Assembly (NCBI GenBank): GCA_949987565.1
Contig: OX465114.1
Location: forward strand, 8,685,243-8,749,242
DNA length: 64,000 nucleotides
Reading direction: 5' to 3'
From: Luidia sarsii
Taxonomy: Eukaryota; Echinodermata; Asteroidea; Paxillosida; Luidiidae
The position numbers and the translations under genes were made by a program. The notes beneath the pieces are model-generated. The model was not told the origin of the DNA and searched no databases. It worked only from the letters and a program-made list of their open reading frames with translations. Below, piece by piece: positions 45,650-55,467 of this stretch (position 1 is its first letter; each line of letters opens with the position of its first letter).

Positions 45650-45799
45650 GAGCGGGAGAGAGAGCTGTCGTCGCGGAGGGAGATCGGGAACCACGTCAAC
45701 AAGGCGGGCCAGGACCTCTTGGCCGGAGGCTCCCTCAGTGAGAGTCTGGTGTCGGACATCCGCGTGGAGCTCCGGGACCTGAACGCTCAGTGGCAGAAG
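45650..45799 (+). CDS. DMD: Dystrophin-family exon 47
   Basis: Encodes the second helix and start of the third helix of the R18-equivalent repeat. It starts in phase 0 after GCCTTCTGCTCAG and ends CAGAAG|GTGAGA in phase 0. The length, 150 nt, equals human exon 47 as I recall it. SRREIGNHVNKAGQDLLAGG aligns with human LRQGILKQLNETGGPVLVSA, and IRVELRDLNAQWQK with LENKLKQTNLQWIK, including the helix C tryptophan. Homology is moderate in sequence but firm because of the length, phases and flanking exons. The donor is followed within about 60 bp by the 20-bp satellite of intron 47. Confidence 0.94.
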
Positions 45800-47193
45800 G
45801 TGAGAGGGGAAGAGAGAGAGGGGCGGTCACCCAGTGTTGTGGTGCAGTATGTAGTCATGGGTGTGAGAATGAGTACTTGGCCATGAGTAGGAATATGAGT
45901 ACTTGGCCATGATTAGAAGTCTGGTTACTCTACCATGATTAGGAGTCTTAGTACTTTGCCATGAGTAGGAATATGAGTACTTTGCCATGGGTATGCATAT
46001 GAGTAAAAGAACTTGGCCATGAGCATGAGTACTTGGCCATGGGTATGAGTACTTGGCCATGGGTATGAGTACTTGGCCATGGGTATGAGTACTTTGCCAT
46101 GAGTAGGAATATGAGTACTTGGCCATGGGTATGCATATGAGTATGAGAACTTGGCCATGAGCATGAGTACTTGGCCATGGGTATGAGTACTTGGCCATGG
46201 GTATGAGTACTTGGCCATGGGTATGAGTACTTTGCCATGAGTAGGAATATGAGTACTTTGCCATGGGTATGCATATGAGTAAAAGAACTTGGCCATGAGC
46301 ATGAGTACTTGGCCATGGATATGAGTACTTGGCCATGGGTATGAGTACTTGGCCATGGGTATGAGTACTTTGCCATGAGTAGGAATATGAGTACTTGGCC
46401 ATGGGTATGCATATGAGTATGAGAACTTGGCCATGAGCATGAGTACTTGGCCATGGGTATGAGTACTTGGCCATGGATATGAGTACTTGGCCATTGGTAT
46501 GAGTACTTGGCCATGGATATGAGTACTTGGCCATGGGTATGCATGAGTTTGAGAACTTGGCCATGAGTATGAGTACTTGGCCATGGGTGTGAGTACTAGG
46601 CCATGGGTATGAGTACTTGGCCATGGGTATGAGTACTTGGCCATGGGTATGAGTACTTGGCCATGGGTATGAGTACTTTGCCATGGGTATGAGTACTTTG
46701 CCATGGGTATGAGTACTTGGCCATTGGTGTGAGTATAACAAATTGGCAATGAGTACCTGAGCATGAGTAAGAATCTGAAAACTTAGCTATTACCATAGTA
46801 TGAATATGAGTACTTAGCCATGAGCAGGAATATGAATACTTTGCCATGGGTATGAGTATGAGTACTTGGCTGTGAGGAGGAATATGAGTATTTGGCCACG
46901 GGTATTAGTATGAGTACATGGCCGTGGATATGAGTATCAGTACATGGCCATGAGTAGGACTATTGAGTACTTTGTCTATAAGTAGGTTTACAAGTACTTG
47001 GCTGTGAGAAAGAGCACAAGTATCTAACCATGAGTTGAAGTCTGAATATTGTGACCACATTGATGAATACATTGAGTAGTTAAAGTATTGTGTTCAAATA
47101 TTGGAACTTAGGCCAACAACCGTTCTTTAAACAAGGCTTTTCATGCTTCAATTTGCCCTCCATGGTCTTATGGTTGATCTTTTCTTTTCCTAG
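45800..47193 (+). other. Intron 47 (1394 bp)
   Basis: It begins GTGAGA and ends TCTTTTCCTAG. Nearly all of it is the 20-bp minisatellite described at 45855-47040. Confidence 0.88.
45855..47040. repeat. 20-bp minisatellite with 138-bp higher-order unit
   Basis: Basic unit ATGAGTACTTGGCCATGGGT, about 55 copies, more diverged after 46740. A higher-order unit is marked by GTAGGAATATGAGTAC at 45965, 46103, 46241 and 46379, exactly 138 bp apart. Because 20 is not a multiple of three, one stop-free unit keeps all three minus-strand frames open (up to 304 codons). These are not genes. Confidence 0.96.
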
Positions 47194-47385
47194 GTGTCTT
47201 CGGCCCTTCCCAAGTACTGCGTGCAGCTGGACGACAGGCTGCAGAACACGCGGTCTTTCCTGGAGGAGTTGGAGGAGCTGGGCAAGTGGCTGGCGGCCAC
47301 CATGGACCTCCTGAAGACGCAGAGGGGACCTGTGGGATCGGTCACCTCCCAGGATGGGCACGACTCTATCATTGTGGACCCCAAG
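47194..47385 (+). CDS. DMD: Dystrophin-family exon 48
   Basis: Encodes the end of the R18-equivalent repeat and first helix of the R19-equivalent. It starts in phase 0 after TTTTCTTTTCCTAG and ends CCCCAAG|GTGGGT in phase 0. Length is 192 nt, two codons more than human exon 48 (186). It opens VSSALPKY against human VSRALPEK, then ELEELGKWLAATMDLLKTQR aligns with the human helix containing LLLWLSPIRNQLE, and RGPVG with EGPFD. The last 11 codons, DGHDSIIVDPK, have no clear human counterpart and look like a linker. These last 33 nt and the donor are repeated eight times downstream. That makes the true 3' end uncertain in one sense: the first donor is the productive one unless micro-exons are spliced. 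Confidence 0.94.
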
Positions 47386-48350
47386 GTGGGTTTGGGGTTG
47401 AGGGTTTGGTGTGGGTAGGGGGGCAAGGTGGGTTTTGGGCCAGTCATCTTCCAGGATGGGCACGACTCTATCATTGTGGACCCCAAGGTGGGTTTGGGTT
47501 GAGGGTTTGGTGTGGGTAGGGGGGCAAGGTGGGCTTTGGGCCAGTCATCTTCCAGGATGGGCACGACTCTATCATTGTGGACCCCAAGGTGGGTTTGGGT
47601 TGAGGGTTTGGTGTGGGTAGGGGGGCAAGGTGGGCTTTGGGCCAGTCATCTTCCAGGATGGGCACGACTCTATCGTTGTGGACCCCAAGGTGGGTTTGGG
47701 TTGAGGGTTTGGTGTGGGTAGGGGGGGCAAGGTGGGCTTTGGGCCAGTCACCTCCCAGGATGGGCACGACTCTATCATTGTGGACCCCAAGGTGGGTTTG
47801 GGTTGAGGGTTTGGTGTGGGTAGGGGGGCAAGGTGGGCTTTGGGCCAGTCACCTCCCAGGATGGGCATGACTCTATCATTGTGGACCCCAAGGTGGGTTT
47901 GGGGTTGAGGGTTTGGTGTGGGTAGGGGGGCAAGGTGGGCTTTGGGCCAGTCACCTTCGAGGATGGGCACGACTCTATCATTGTGGACCTTAAGGTGGGT
48001 TTGGGTTGAGGGTTTGGTGTGCGAAAGGGGGGGGGGGGCAGGTGGGTTTTGGATGGGGTTGGATTGGTCACCTTCCAGGATGGACCCGACTTTATCATTG
48101 TGGACCTTAAGGTGGGTTTGGGTTGAGGGTTTGGTGTGTGTAAGGGGGGGGGGCAGGTGGGTTTTAGATGGGGTTAGATTGGTCACCTTCCAGGATGGGC
48201 ACGACTTTATCATTGGGGACACTAAGGTGGTTTTGGGGTTGAGGCTTGGGTGTGGATGGGTGTGGATGGGGGAGACTAGGTGCGTTTTGGATGGGGTTGG
48301 ATCAATCATCTTCCAGGATGGGTACGACTAGTTGTGGACCATAATATTCG
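47386..48350 (+). repeat. Exon 48-derived tandem array, 8 units plus remnant
   Basis: Period is about 101 bp, then about 116 bp. Each unit has an intron-like part of 68 to 84 bp ending in CCAG (CGAG once) and a 33-nt block that copies the exon 48 end, followed by GTGGGT (GTGGTT in the last). The blocks are 47455-47487, 47556-47588, 47657-47689, 47759-47791, 47860-47892, 47962-47994, 48079-48111 and 48194-48226. All are 33 nt, phase 0 and stop-free, encoding DGHDSIIVDPK or close variants, the last being DGHDFIIGDTK. A ninth remnant at about 48317-48350 has an in-frame TAG and no donor. Confidence 0.93.
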
Positions 48351-48500
48351 AATCCACCACGCGACCTCGACCAGCTCGGTGGTCAAGTGCTTCAGATATG
48401 TACACTAGAAAGCAGGAGTTGCAGGTTGGAATTCTGCCCGAGCTGCCTAAAACTTTTTTCATCAGACATCGGGCAAAGCACTTCACAGGGCAAACTCACA
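48347..48500 (+). mobile_element. tRNA-derived SINE-like copy, plus orientation
   Basis: ACCTCGACCAGCTCGGTGGT is the head with an A-box-like region, then ACACTAGAAAGCAGGAGTTG and GGTTGGAATTC (B-box variant), CCCGAGCTGCC, and a reversed tail TCGGGCAAAGCACTT. It is the opposite orientation of the copies at 9396 and 15750 and joins directly onto the last unit of the exon-derived array. Confidence 0.72.
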
Positions 48501-48565
48501 TTTTTAAAACAAATTAAATCAAACTCGAAGTAACTGACTAAAATGACCTGCAATACATAAATCTC

Positions 48566-48699
48566 AAAAGTTAGAGGGCCTGACGTTTCGATCACCTCAC
48601 CTTTCTCAAAGAGGGTGTGATATTTCGATCCTAGCAGGACCTTTCTCGAAGGCTTTGAAATGTCCTGCTAGGATCGAAACGCCAGGCCCTCTAACTTTT
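48566..48699. repeat. Foldback element, outer arms 27 bp
   Basis: Arms 48566-48592 and 48673-48699 are complementary with one mismatch (GACGTTTCG against CGAAACGCC). The interior holds a second nested pair, TTTCGATCCTAGCAGGAC and GTCCTGCTAGGATCGAAA. The element ends about 50 bp before the exon 49/50 acceptor. Confidence 0.82.
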
Positions 48700-48752
48700 G
48701 AAACTCCAACTCAACGGAGGCAGATATTGCTCCTGTCCATGTCTGGCCACAG

Positions 48753-48981
48753 ACTATGCAGCAGGCACTGAAGGCTCGTCAGGCCAACATGGACAGCGTC
48801 AACCGGACCGGGGACCAGCTCCGGCGGGACGCCCGCATCCTGGGGGCCGCCATCCCGGAGCCCCTCCAGGACAAGCTGGACAAGCTGAACGCCGACTGGG
48901 CCAAGATCCAGTACCTGGCCTCCCGCCTCAAGCCAGCCCCCGAGTTTGGCCTGGAGCAGCGGGTGACCATGCAGAGGACAG
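48753..48981 (+). CDS. DMD: Dystrophin-family fused exon 49/50
   Basis: Encodes the rest of the R19-equivalent repeat and the start of hinge 3. It begins in phase 0 after TCTGGCCACAG and ends GGACAG|GTGAGC in phase 1. Length is 229 nt. Human exons 49 and 50 (102 and 109) total 211 nt and give the same end phase, so this is one exon where human has two, with six extra codons. PLQDKLDKLNADWAKIQYLA aligns with human PVKRKLEDLSSEWKAVNRLL, including the helix C tryptophan. The end KPAPEFGLEQRVTMQRT is the hinge start. The acceptor has a short pyrimidine tract, so the exact start is slightly less certain than for its neighbours. Codons are strongly G/C-ending. Confidence 0.94.
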
Positions 48982-50598
48982 GTGAGCGACAGAGGCTGAG
49001 AGAGATGGGTGGGGGTGGGGGGGAGTCGGGGAGAGATGGAGAGAGTGTGAATGTCAAAACGAGAGAGAGAGAGAAATAGACAACGAGAGACAGAGAAAGA
49101 GGATGAGAGGGAAAACAACATAGGGACCAAAAGACAGTGTCATAGAGAGACAGACAGAGACAGACAGAGACAGACAGAGACAGACCGAGGCAGAGATGCA
49201 GATACAGACAGAGGAAATCTGAGGGAGACAGAGAGACAAAGAGAGACAAAGGCAGAGAGACATAGAGAGACAGACAGACAGACAGAGAGACAGACTAAGA
49301 GACTGAGAGACAGAGAGACAGAGATACAGACAGAGACAGGAATACAGAGACAAAGACAGACAAAGACAGACAAAGAGAGACAAAGAGATACAGAGAGAGA
49401 CAGAGAGACCTAGAGAGACAGTCAGAGGCAGAGCTACAGAGACAGACTGAGGCAGACTGAGGGAGACATAGATACATAGAGAGACAAAGGCAGAGAGGCA
49501 TAGAGAGACAGACTGAGAGACAGAGAGACAGAGATACAGAGACAAAGACATAGAGACAGACATAGAGAGAAAGATAGAGAGACAAACAGAGGGAGACAAA
49601 GAGAGAGATAGGTATACAGAAAGAGACAAACAGGGATAGACAGAGAAACAGAGACAAAGAGAAAGGCAGAGAGAGATAGAGAGAGACAGAGAGAGAACAA
49701 GATTGTTTGTAGTTGGGACTACACGAGATCACTAGCTGCACACTGTGCTGGTAATCTGCTGACCACTCTCTTGAGAACAGCCCCCTCTGTTGGTCAACTT
49801 TGGAGTGGGGCCCTCACACTATGCTCAGGGGAGGAGAGGAGACTTCTCAAAACCATCTGCAAACGATTGCACTTTTTACAAGAGAAAGGCCAAAAAAAAA
49901 AGCCAAGCGTGGAATGCCACACAGGGCAACCAAATGTAACAGTAGCATGAATGTGGTGAATTCAGTGTGCGCAATTAAGGTATGGACCGTTGCCTTGATG
50001 CATTAGTTTGAGCTAATTGGATTTCCTGTGTGCATCGGTAGGGGTATACTGGTAACTTACTCTCCCTTCCTACCCTCTCCCTATCCATACTGCCTCTACC
50101 GCAAGTGTTGGGCTGTTGTTGTTGTAGGGTAGGTTAGGGGGCAGCCACTTCAACCGTCCCCATGACGCGACTAGACAGCCCCCACGTCTTCCAAGCCTAC
50201 CTACTGGTACGGTAGGGCCTTGCGTCTGTACTCTGTGAGACAGGACGTGCTCGGCAGTCGTGATTCATCGTCAGCGCGTATGATTCACCGCCCTCTGTCC
50301 CCGAACTCTTGCCGTTCGCAGGGCACGTTTGTCAATGGGTTGTGAAATTTTTTTTTTCCCCCTCTTCTGGCGGTCACGAGGTATTTCCTGACTTCAGACA
50401 AGCGACGACCGTAAACCGTAAGTCGTGAGCATATCGCCGTCCGAGCCTTAAAGACTCTCCCCTCCCTCCTTCTGGATCACTAGTCTTTCTTAAGCCTCCC
50501 GAGGTCCCCCCCCCTTTCCCTCCCGCCATCCCCGAGAAGCATGATGTCGGCCATGTTGCCTCTCTTTGAGGCTCACACCCTCTCGGTTTTTCCCGTAG
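48982..50598 (+). other. Intron 49/50 (1617 bp)
   Basis: It begins GTGAGC and ends TTTTTCCCGTAG. A GA-rich tract fills 49000-49695. The rest (49700-50590) is unique, with C-runs near 50502-50520. Confidence 0.85.
49000..49695. repeat. Polypurine GACAGA tract
   Basis: GAGACAGACAGA-rich tract starting about 20 bp after the donor. A block with GACATAGAGAGACAGAC and GAGACTGAGAGACAGAGAG recurs near 49258-49320 and 49467-49530, so part of it was duplicated. Minus-strand Leu/Ser-rich frames are repeat products. Confidence 0.92.
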
Positions 50599-50849
50599 TG
50601 CTCCTGGCCGAGTCGGCTTGCCAGCAGGCCAGCGCCGCGATCATGGAGACGACGCCAGCGGCCGGCAGCGCCGCCGGCCAGGCACCGGGCCAGCACGGCC
50701 AGTGGGTGGCCACCTCGCCCTGGCCGGACTTTGACAAGGTGGTGGCCGAGCTGCGGGACTGGCTGACGCTGCTGGAGCGCATGCTCCGCCTGCAGACGGT
50801 GACCGTGGGCGACCTGGAAGAGATGGAAGACATGATTGCGAAGCAGAAG
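50599..50849 (+). CDS. DMD: Dystrophin-family exon 51
   Basis: Encodes the body of hinge 3 and the first helix of the R20-equivalent spectrin repeat. It starts after TTTTTCCCGTAG with two nt that complete a Val codon, and ends GCAGAAG|GTAAGT in phase 0. Length is 251 nt, six codons more than human exon 51 (233). The first 35 or so residues are rich in Ala, Gly, Pro, Gln and Ser (ETTPAAGSAAGQAPGQHGQ), as expected of a flexible hinge and unlike a helix. Then PDFDKVVAELRDWLTLLERM aligns with human ADFNRAWTELTDWLSLLDQV, and VTVGDLEEMEDMIAKQK with VMVGDLEDINEMIIKQK, a very close match. Human hinge 3 has a different, less Ala-rich composition. Confidence 0.97.
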
Positions 50850-50998
50850 GTAAGTCAACCACCCAACCTCCCTTAAAAGAGAAACCCCCACTTTTTCCCT
50901 CGCAAACTCCTTAGCCTAACGAACCCCCAGATCTATCTTGCAACCCCCTCCTCCAGCTCTTAGTTGATGGAATACTCAGGTCCCTCAACCCCATTGGC

Positions 50999-51345
50999 AG
51001 CTCATGAATATTCATACCACAAGGGGTCATAGTTCAAGCCAATCCCAACTGCCTTATACATAGCCTTCTCCATTGCTGAATAAGAGTCATAAATAATCAT
51101 GACACAAATAGCGGGTCATAGCTCCAGCTAATCTCAACTGCTCATTCCAAACTTGAAGCATGAATATTCATACCACAAATGCGGGTCATAGCGCCAGCCA
51201 ATCCCAACTGCCCATTCCAAACCAAGCATGAATATGCATAACACAAATGCGGGTCATAGCTCCAGCCAATCCCAACTGCCCATTCCAAACTGAGGCATGA
51301 ATATGCATACCACAAATGGGGTCATAGTTCAAGCCAACTCCAACA
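50999..51345. repeat. Minisatellite of about 66 bp, 5 units
   Basis: GCATGAATATKCATACCACA then GCGGGTCATAGCTCCAGCCA and ATCCCAACTGCCCATTCCAA recur at about 50999, 51090, 51167, 51231 and 51295. The first unit is longer and most diverged. Confidence 0.88.
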
Positions 51346-52234
51346 TCATCCTCTCAGCTTCCTCTCTCTCCAAACCCAAACCAGAAGCCCACTGGCTTCA
51401 AATCGTACAGAAGCCTATAGGAGCTGCCAGCTGGTAGGCATAGACGTAGCCCAATAGCCTTGTGCATTATTTTCAGCCGTAGCCGATCGATCTGGACGAC
51501 TAGCAGCCGGATAGGAACTCATGCAGCAAGCAGCCATGCTTGCATCATATCCATGTTGAGAAATGTTCCATTTTTTTTTTGTTCAACCTCAACTTAATCC
51601 CACCTTGGCCCCAGTCCAAGTACAGAGCCTTGGGTTTTATATTGTTATATCCCCACCAATTCTAGACACAGATGTCACAGACAATTCAGACTGTCATTGC
51701 TGATGATAATTTGCAGGTGTTTTTATCACATGGTCCAATAGAGGAAAATCAACAAAGATATATATCAACACTTTGGGCGATTTGATATTGCACATACATG
51801 TACCTCTTTACATCAATTGACAAATATCACCATGTAATTAAACAGTATGATTTATATAAAATTGTTCCATGAGATCCTGTTTATAATTTTTGTTTAATTG
51901 ATCTAGTGTAACAATTTTTGATAATCGGAATGGTGTATAGCATTTCAGATTTTTTTTTTTTATACATAAGCAGTGAATAGGAACTCAATTTGTACATCTT
52001 TAATTTAATTTAATTTATTTTGTTTATCTATTTATCATGACTGTATGGAGAAAAAGAAGTATTAAGCACTTTCAGGCTCACATTTGTCTATACCAGGAGT
52101 TTTTAGAAACATTGATTGCTGTGATGCGTTTCTGCATTGAACCAAAGTTGCATCTCGATACTGTCACTAATTGATACTAACTGCCAAACAAATCGATGAA
52201 AAACTGGCTGGGAAAGAAAATTTGACTGGGAGGC
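51346..52234. other. AT-rich intronic DNA
   Basis: Unique AT-rich sequence with T-runs and a short TTTAATTTAATTTAATTTA repeat at 52000-52020. Nothing coding. Confidence 0.5.
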
Positions 52235-52330
52235 CACCGTCTCGGATAGCTCAGATGGCAAGAGCACTTGTACGCAAAACCAGAGGTCTCGGGTTCAAAT
52301 CCTGGTCCGGTCAAAGTTTTCTTTGCCAAT
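52235..52330 (+). mobile_element. tRNA-like SINE segment
   Basis: GGATAGCTCAGATGGCAAGA (A-box) and CTCGGGTTCAAATCCTGG (B-box) are at tRNA spacing and are followed by TCCGGTCAAAGTTTTC and a T-run. The acceptor and T-arm halves do not pair properly, so it is read as a tRNA-derived SINE head and not a functional tRNA. Segments with the same layout are at 44640 and 60585. Confidence 0.7.
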
Positions 52331-52474
52331 TTTTTTTTTCAATTTGACACTAACTGCAGTTGATCATCTGATTTATTGTTTGGGCTTTCAACTGATGCTG
52401 TAACTGCTGAATTGTGCTCACAATTTTGTTTTTGTAAAATAGTCCCCAAAAGTCGAATGAATTGTTTTTTTTGC

Positions 52475-52620
52475 AAACCGCTCACTGACTTGAATGGCCA
52501 CGATGCAGTTTTGAAGAAAGTAGAGAGCTTGGCGTTTCAATCGAAGCATGAACTTTTCTTAATCTGCCTCTGAGAAAGGTCCTGCTAGGATCGAAACGTC
52601 AGGCCCTCCACATTTCTGAG
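52475..52620. repeat. Foldback-family copy, left arm decayed
   Basis: TGAGAAAGGTCCTGCTAGGA then TCGAAACGTCAGGCCCTCCA is an intact right arm. A decayed left arm (GAGAGCTTGGCGTTTCAATC) and left tail (CCGCTCACTGACTTGAATGG) precede it. Confidence 0.75.
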
Positions 52621-52639
52621 TCCTGAAAAATGCTGAAAT

Positions 52640-54234
52640 ATGTTTCGAATCTGATGTTTTTCGATCATGTTCACTTCTAAGAAAAATTGGAACCTTGTAC
52701 AATTCCTCGATTACTGGGGTTTTTTTTACATTAGTTTCACAGAATGGACTTGGTAACCCAATTTCAGTTCAACTTGCATTTTTACAAATTTTATTTTTAA
52801 TTTTGTTTTTAAGTTTGTTGAAAAATTAGATTTTACATTGAGCATTGCTTGGCTTGGGAGGTTTAATGTACATATGAGTGAAAGTGGTCTGCTTTGAATT
52901 TGAGCAGAAACTGGAGCAAGTTATAGTGGAAGAATAGCTTTTGAAAGAGAGGCTTTCTCTACAGAGAAACTGCAATAGTGGGGATATTTCAAGGCATGTC
53001 TTTCTCCATGAATTGTAAATATGGTGGGATCTGTGTCTATACTTTCTCACAAGGCAATACAACTTTGCTGAGGCTTAAATTTCAATTGGGTAAAGTAACT
53101 AAAATGTACTTTTTCCCTTATTAATTATGTACTGCAAGGTTCATGGGAAGAATTAACCAAAAGTGGTTTCAAACTTTCAACAAAATGGAATGGAAACTGT
53201 GAGGAAACTTTGAAAAGAACTCAATTATTAGAGGAAATGAAAAATTGTTTCCATTCATTTCATGCCAAAATTTATTTCCTCACAAGCAAATAATACAATA
53301 ATAAATTATACAGCACTTTTAGTGTGTGGGTGAATCTCATCATTACCTAATTTCATTGGCTCATCATTAGCCATGTTAGCTAATCGATCATGGGTGAGGA
53401 TAGAAAATGATTAATTAATGAGACATTGAGCAGACAGATTATAGACAAGTAAGGTGTTCAAGAAGACTGGGTTTCATCATTGAAGTTGTTCAACATGCTG
53501 ATATGATACCATCGCCCGTGTCTTTAACATGAGAAGGGATGGATATGGACAAGGCTCATCTTAATCCTCTATAGAAAAAAGGCATTACCCATTTTTTTGT
53601 GGGGGGGGGGGGTGGGTTGGTCTCCCTCATACTTATCCACCTTTGCCCCTGATGACCCAGGAAATGCTCGTTAGTGACATCGCAGCCCTGAAATTGCCTT
53701 TTGTTGGTCCGTCCTACACGTCTGACCACGGACCCAAGTGCAAAGTCAGCACTCTTGTGCGCGTGCATGCGCACTGCAGGAAATGCCCACTGACGCTCAT
53801 TTGCAGGGGCGGATATCGGACAGTTTCTTTTGGAGGACCCAGGAAATCAACATGTTCCTGCCCCGCTGCGTGCTGGTCTTCGTCGGAGACCAGAATTCTG
53901 CCTAAGCTGGAACCACCAGTCCTCCTCTTTTTGTCCGTTTTTGGAGGTTTTTTTTTCTTTCCCACACAGCTTACACATCTAACAGGCCCAGTACTTGTTA
54001 ACAGTTGCATGCTCGGCTTTTTTTTTTTATTGAATGCTTCGGTCACCCCCCCCCCCCCGCCTCGACCCATCAGTATGAAAAGCATCCAAATACTGTTTCA
54101 TTCTGGTTATGCCTTCACAATTTGGATCATTCACCACATCTCTCGAGTCAGCCTTTCATTCATCCTCGGCAGATCACCGCACTTGCAATGGAACATCGGC
54201 TGCCGAGAAAAACAAAACAGAGCTTGACTTTAAC
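52640..54234. other. Unique intronic DNA
   Basis: AT-rich to 53550, then more GC-balanced. A plus-strand frame of 194 codons at 53643-54227 has no recognised domain and contains a poly-T/poly-C stretch, so I treat it as chance. G-run at 53600-53612. Confidence 0.5.
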
Positions 54235-54445
54235 AGTTGCCAGTGACTGTCATGTGAAAGCCATTGGCTAGTGCAGGCCAGTGAAAGCTGGTGGCCAGTG
54301 AAAGCCAGCAGCCAGTGAAGGCCAGTGGCCAGTGAAAGCCATTGGCTATTGCAGGCCAGTGAAACCAATTACCGGTAGCCAGTGAAACCCATTGGCCAGT
54401 AAAGGCCAGTGGCCGGTGAAGGCCAGTGGCCAGTGGCCATACAAA
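54235..54445. repeat. CCAGTGAAAGCCAGTGGCCAG minisatellite
   Basis: Short overlapping units of GCCAGTGAAAGCCATTGGC and GGCCAGTGGCCAGTG, about 14 copies of a 13 to 15 bp core. The minus-strand Trp/Leu-rich frames (SLATGFHWPL-type) are repeat products. Confidence 0.88.
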
Positions 54446-55467
54446 CAAATATGCAAGGAGATTGGTGTAAATCTGGCTGACCACTCCCCCACCCCCGAAA
54501 AAAGGGAGAAAGTTTGACATAAAAATTATTTCTTTTTTGGAGAGAGAAAGAAAGTTTGTGGCCTTGTTGGCAATCCATTTGGCGGCCTGAGCATTTGCTC
54601 CAGTGGCCAGCCAGGAAAGACTGGAAAGTTAAGGGCAAGCTCTTGAAATCATTTCAACTCGGCAGCACTCATCGTCAGACACTTTCAACCTCCACTCCCT
54701 CCTCACTTCTCGGCGGCGTCTTTCCCCACAATCATTCCATGCTCTGGGACTCTCAATGAGATTGAAAACATTAAGTGATACAAAGATGACAGGAGGTCAA
54801 GGTTCAGACTTGCGTCCCCACTTCGGCAAAGACAGTTAACTAGTCGTGATTGTGTGAAGGTCCACCCCCAGCCTGCCCAAAGGTTGGATAGCTCAGGTGG
54901 TTGAAACGTTGGCACATCACTCTTGAACTTTTCCCTCTACTCTCTTAATTCGATCTTTGAGAGGCATCCGGCCAATTTCGTCTCTCTTTGCCCCAAAGAA
55001 CACTGCAGTCCTTCCCTTTGATGAGGTGTGGATCCACGAAAGAAAAGCGTACAATATTCCAAATTTTGACCATTTTCTTCTAATGATGATTCTTCACCAG
55101 GTCTATATTTGCTTTGTTACGTATTTGTATGTTTTGAGGGAGATACTTAAGTGAAAATCATTCTTTGCACGAGTATAGGAGTAAGTATGAAGTTGAATTA
55201 CAATTCGTTTTTGGCTTGGAGGAAAAACCAGTTAACTATTTTTAGCCAAAGCCAAATTATTTCCCCATAAAAATCACAGGAAAATGATCATTTTGGGCCT
55301 AAAGAAATTAGAAGGATTTTTCTTGGGCTTAAAAAAGAAAAGATCGTTTGTCCTTTCTCCATCCTTTCCTGTGATTTGTTTCTGCTAGTGGATTTGTTTT
55401 CCTTTTTTTTTTTTTTTTTTTTACAATTCCCCCCTTCTTCCTCCTCTTCAATTGTCACCCTCATCAG
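54446..55467. other. Unique intronic DNA
   Basis: Unique sequence. A SINE-head scrap (GGTTGGATAGCTCAGGTGGT) lies at 54882-54903 without a B-box. T-run at 55403-55421. Confidence 0.5.

Larger units (their letters stand above)
47386..48752 (+). other. Intron 48 (1367 bp) as a single intron
   Basis: It begins GTGGGT and ends GGCCACAG. It consists of the exon-derived array (47386-48350), a SINE copy (48347-48500) and a foldback element (48566-48699). Reading through the first donor meets TAG at 47416-47418. Confidence 0.8.

Noticed and set aside
45827..46764. Minus-strand frames of 198-304 codons with a 20-residue period (HTHGQVLIPMAKYSYPWPST)
   Set aside because: They are the 20-bp satellite read in three frames at once. 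A stop-free repeat explains all of them and no start, splice or codon signal supports a gene.
47572..48309. Minus-strand frame of 245 codons, Pro/Thr/His-rich
   Set aside because: It is the complement of the exon 48-derived array. The repeat and the + strand exon explain it.
52240..52316. tRNA gene candidate with A and B boxes
   Set aside because: The acceptor ends do not pair, the T-arm is broken and similar segments recur at 44640 and 60585, so it is a SINE head.
53643..54227. A 194-codon plus-strand frame in intron 51
   Set aside because: Runs through T and C homopolymers, has no recognised domain, no splice boundary and no coding-like codon bias.
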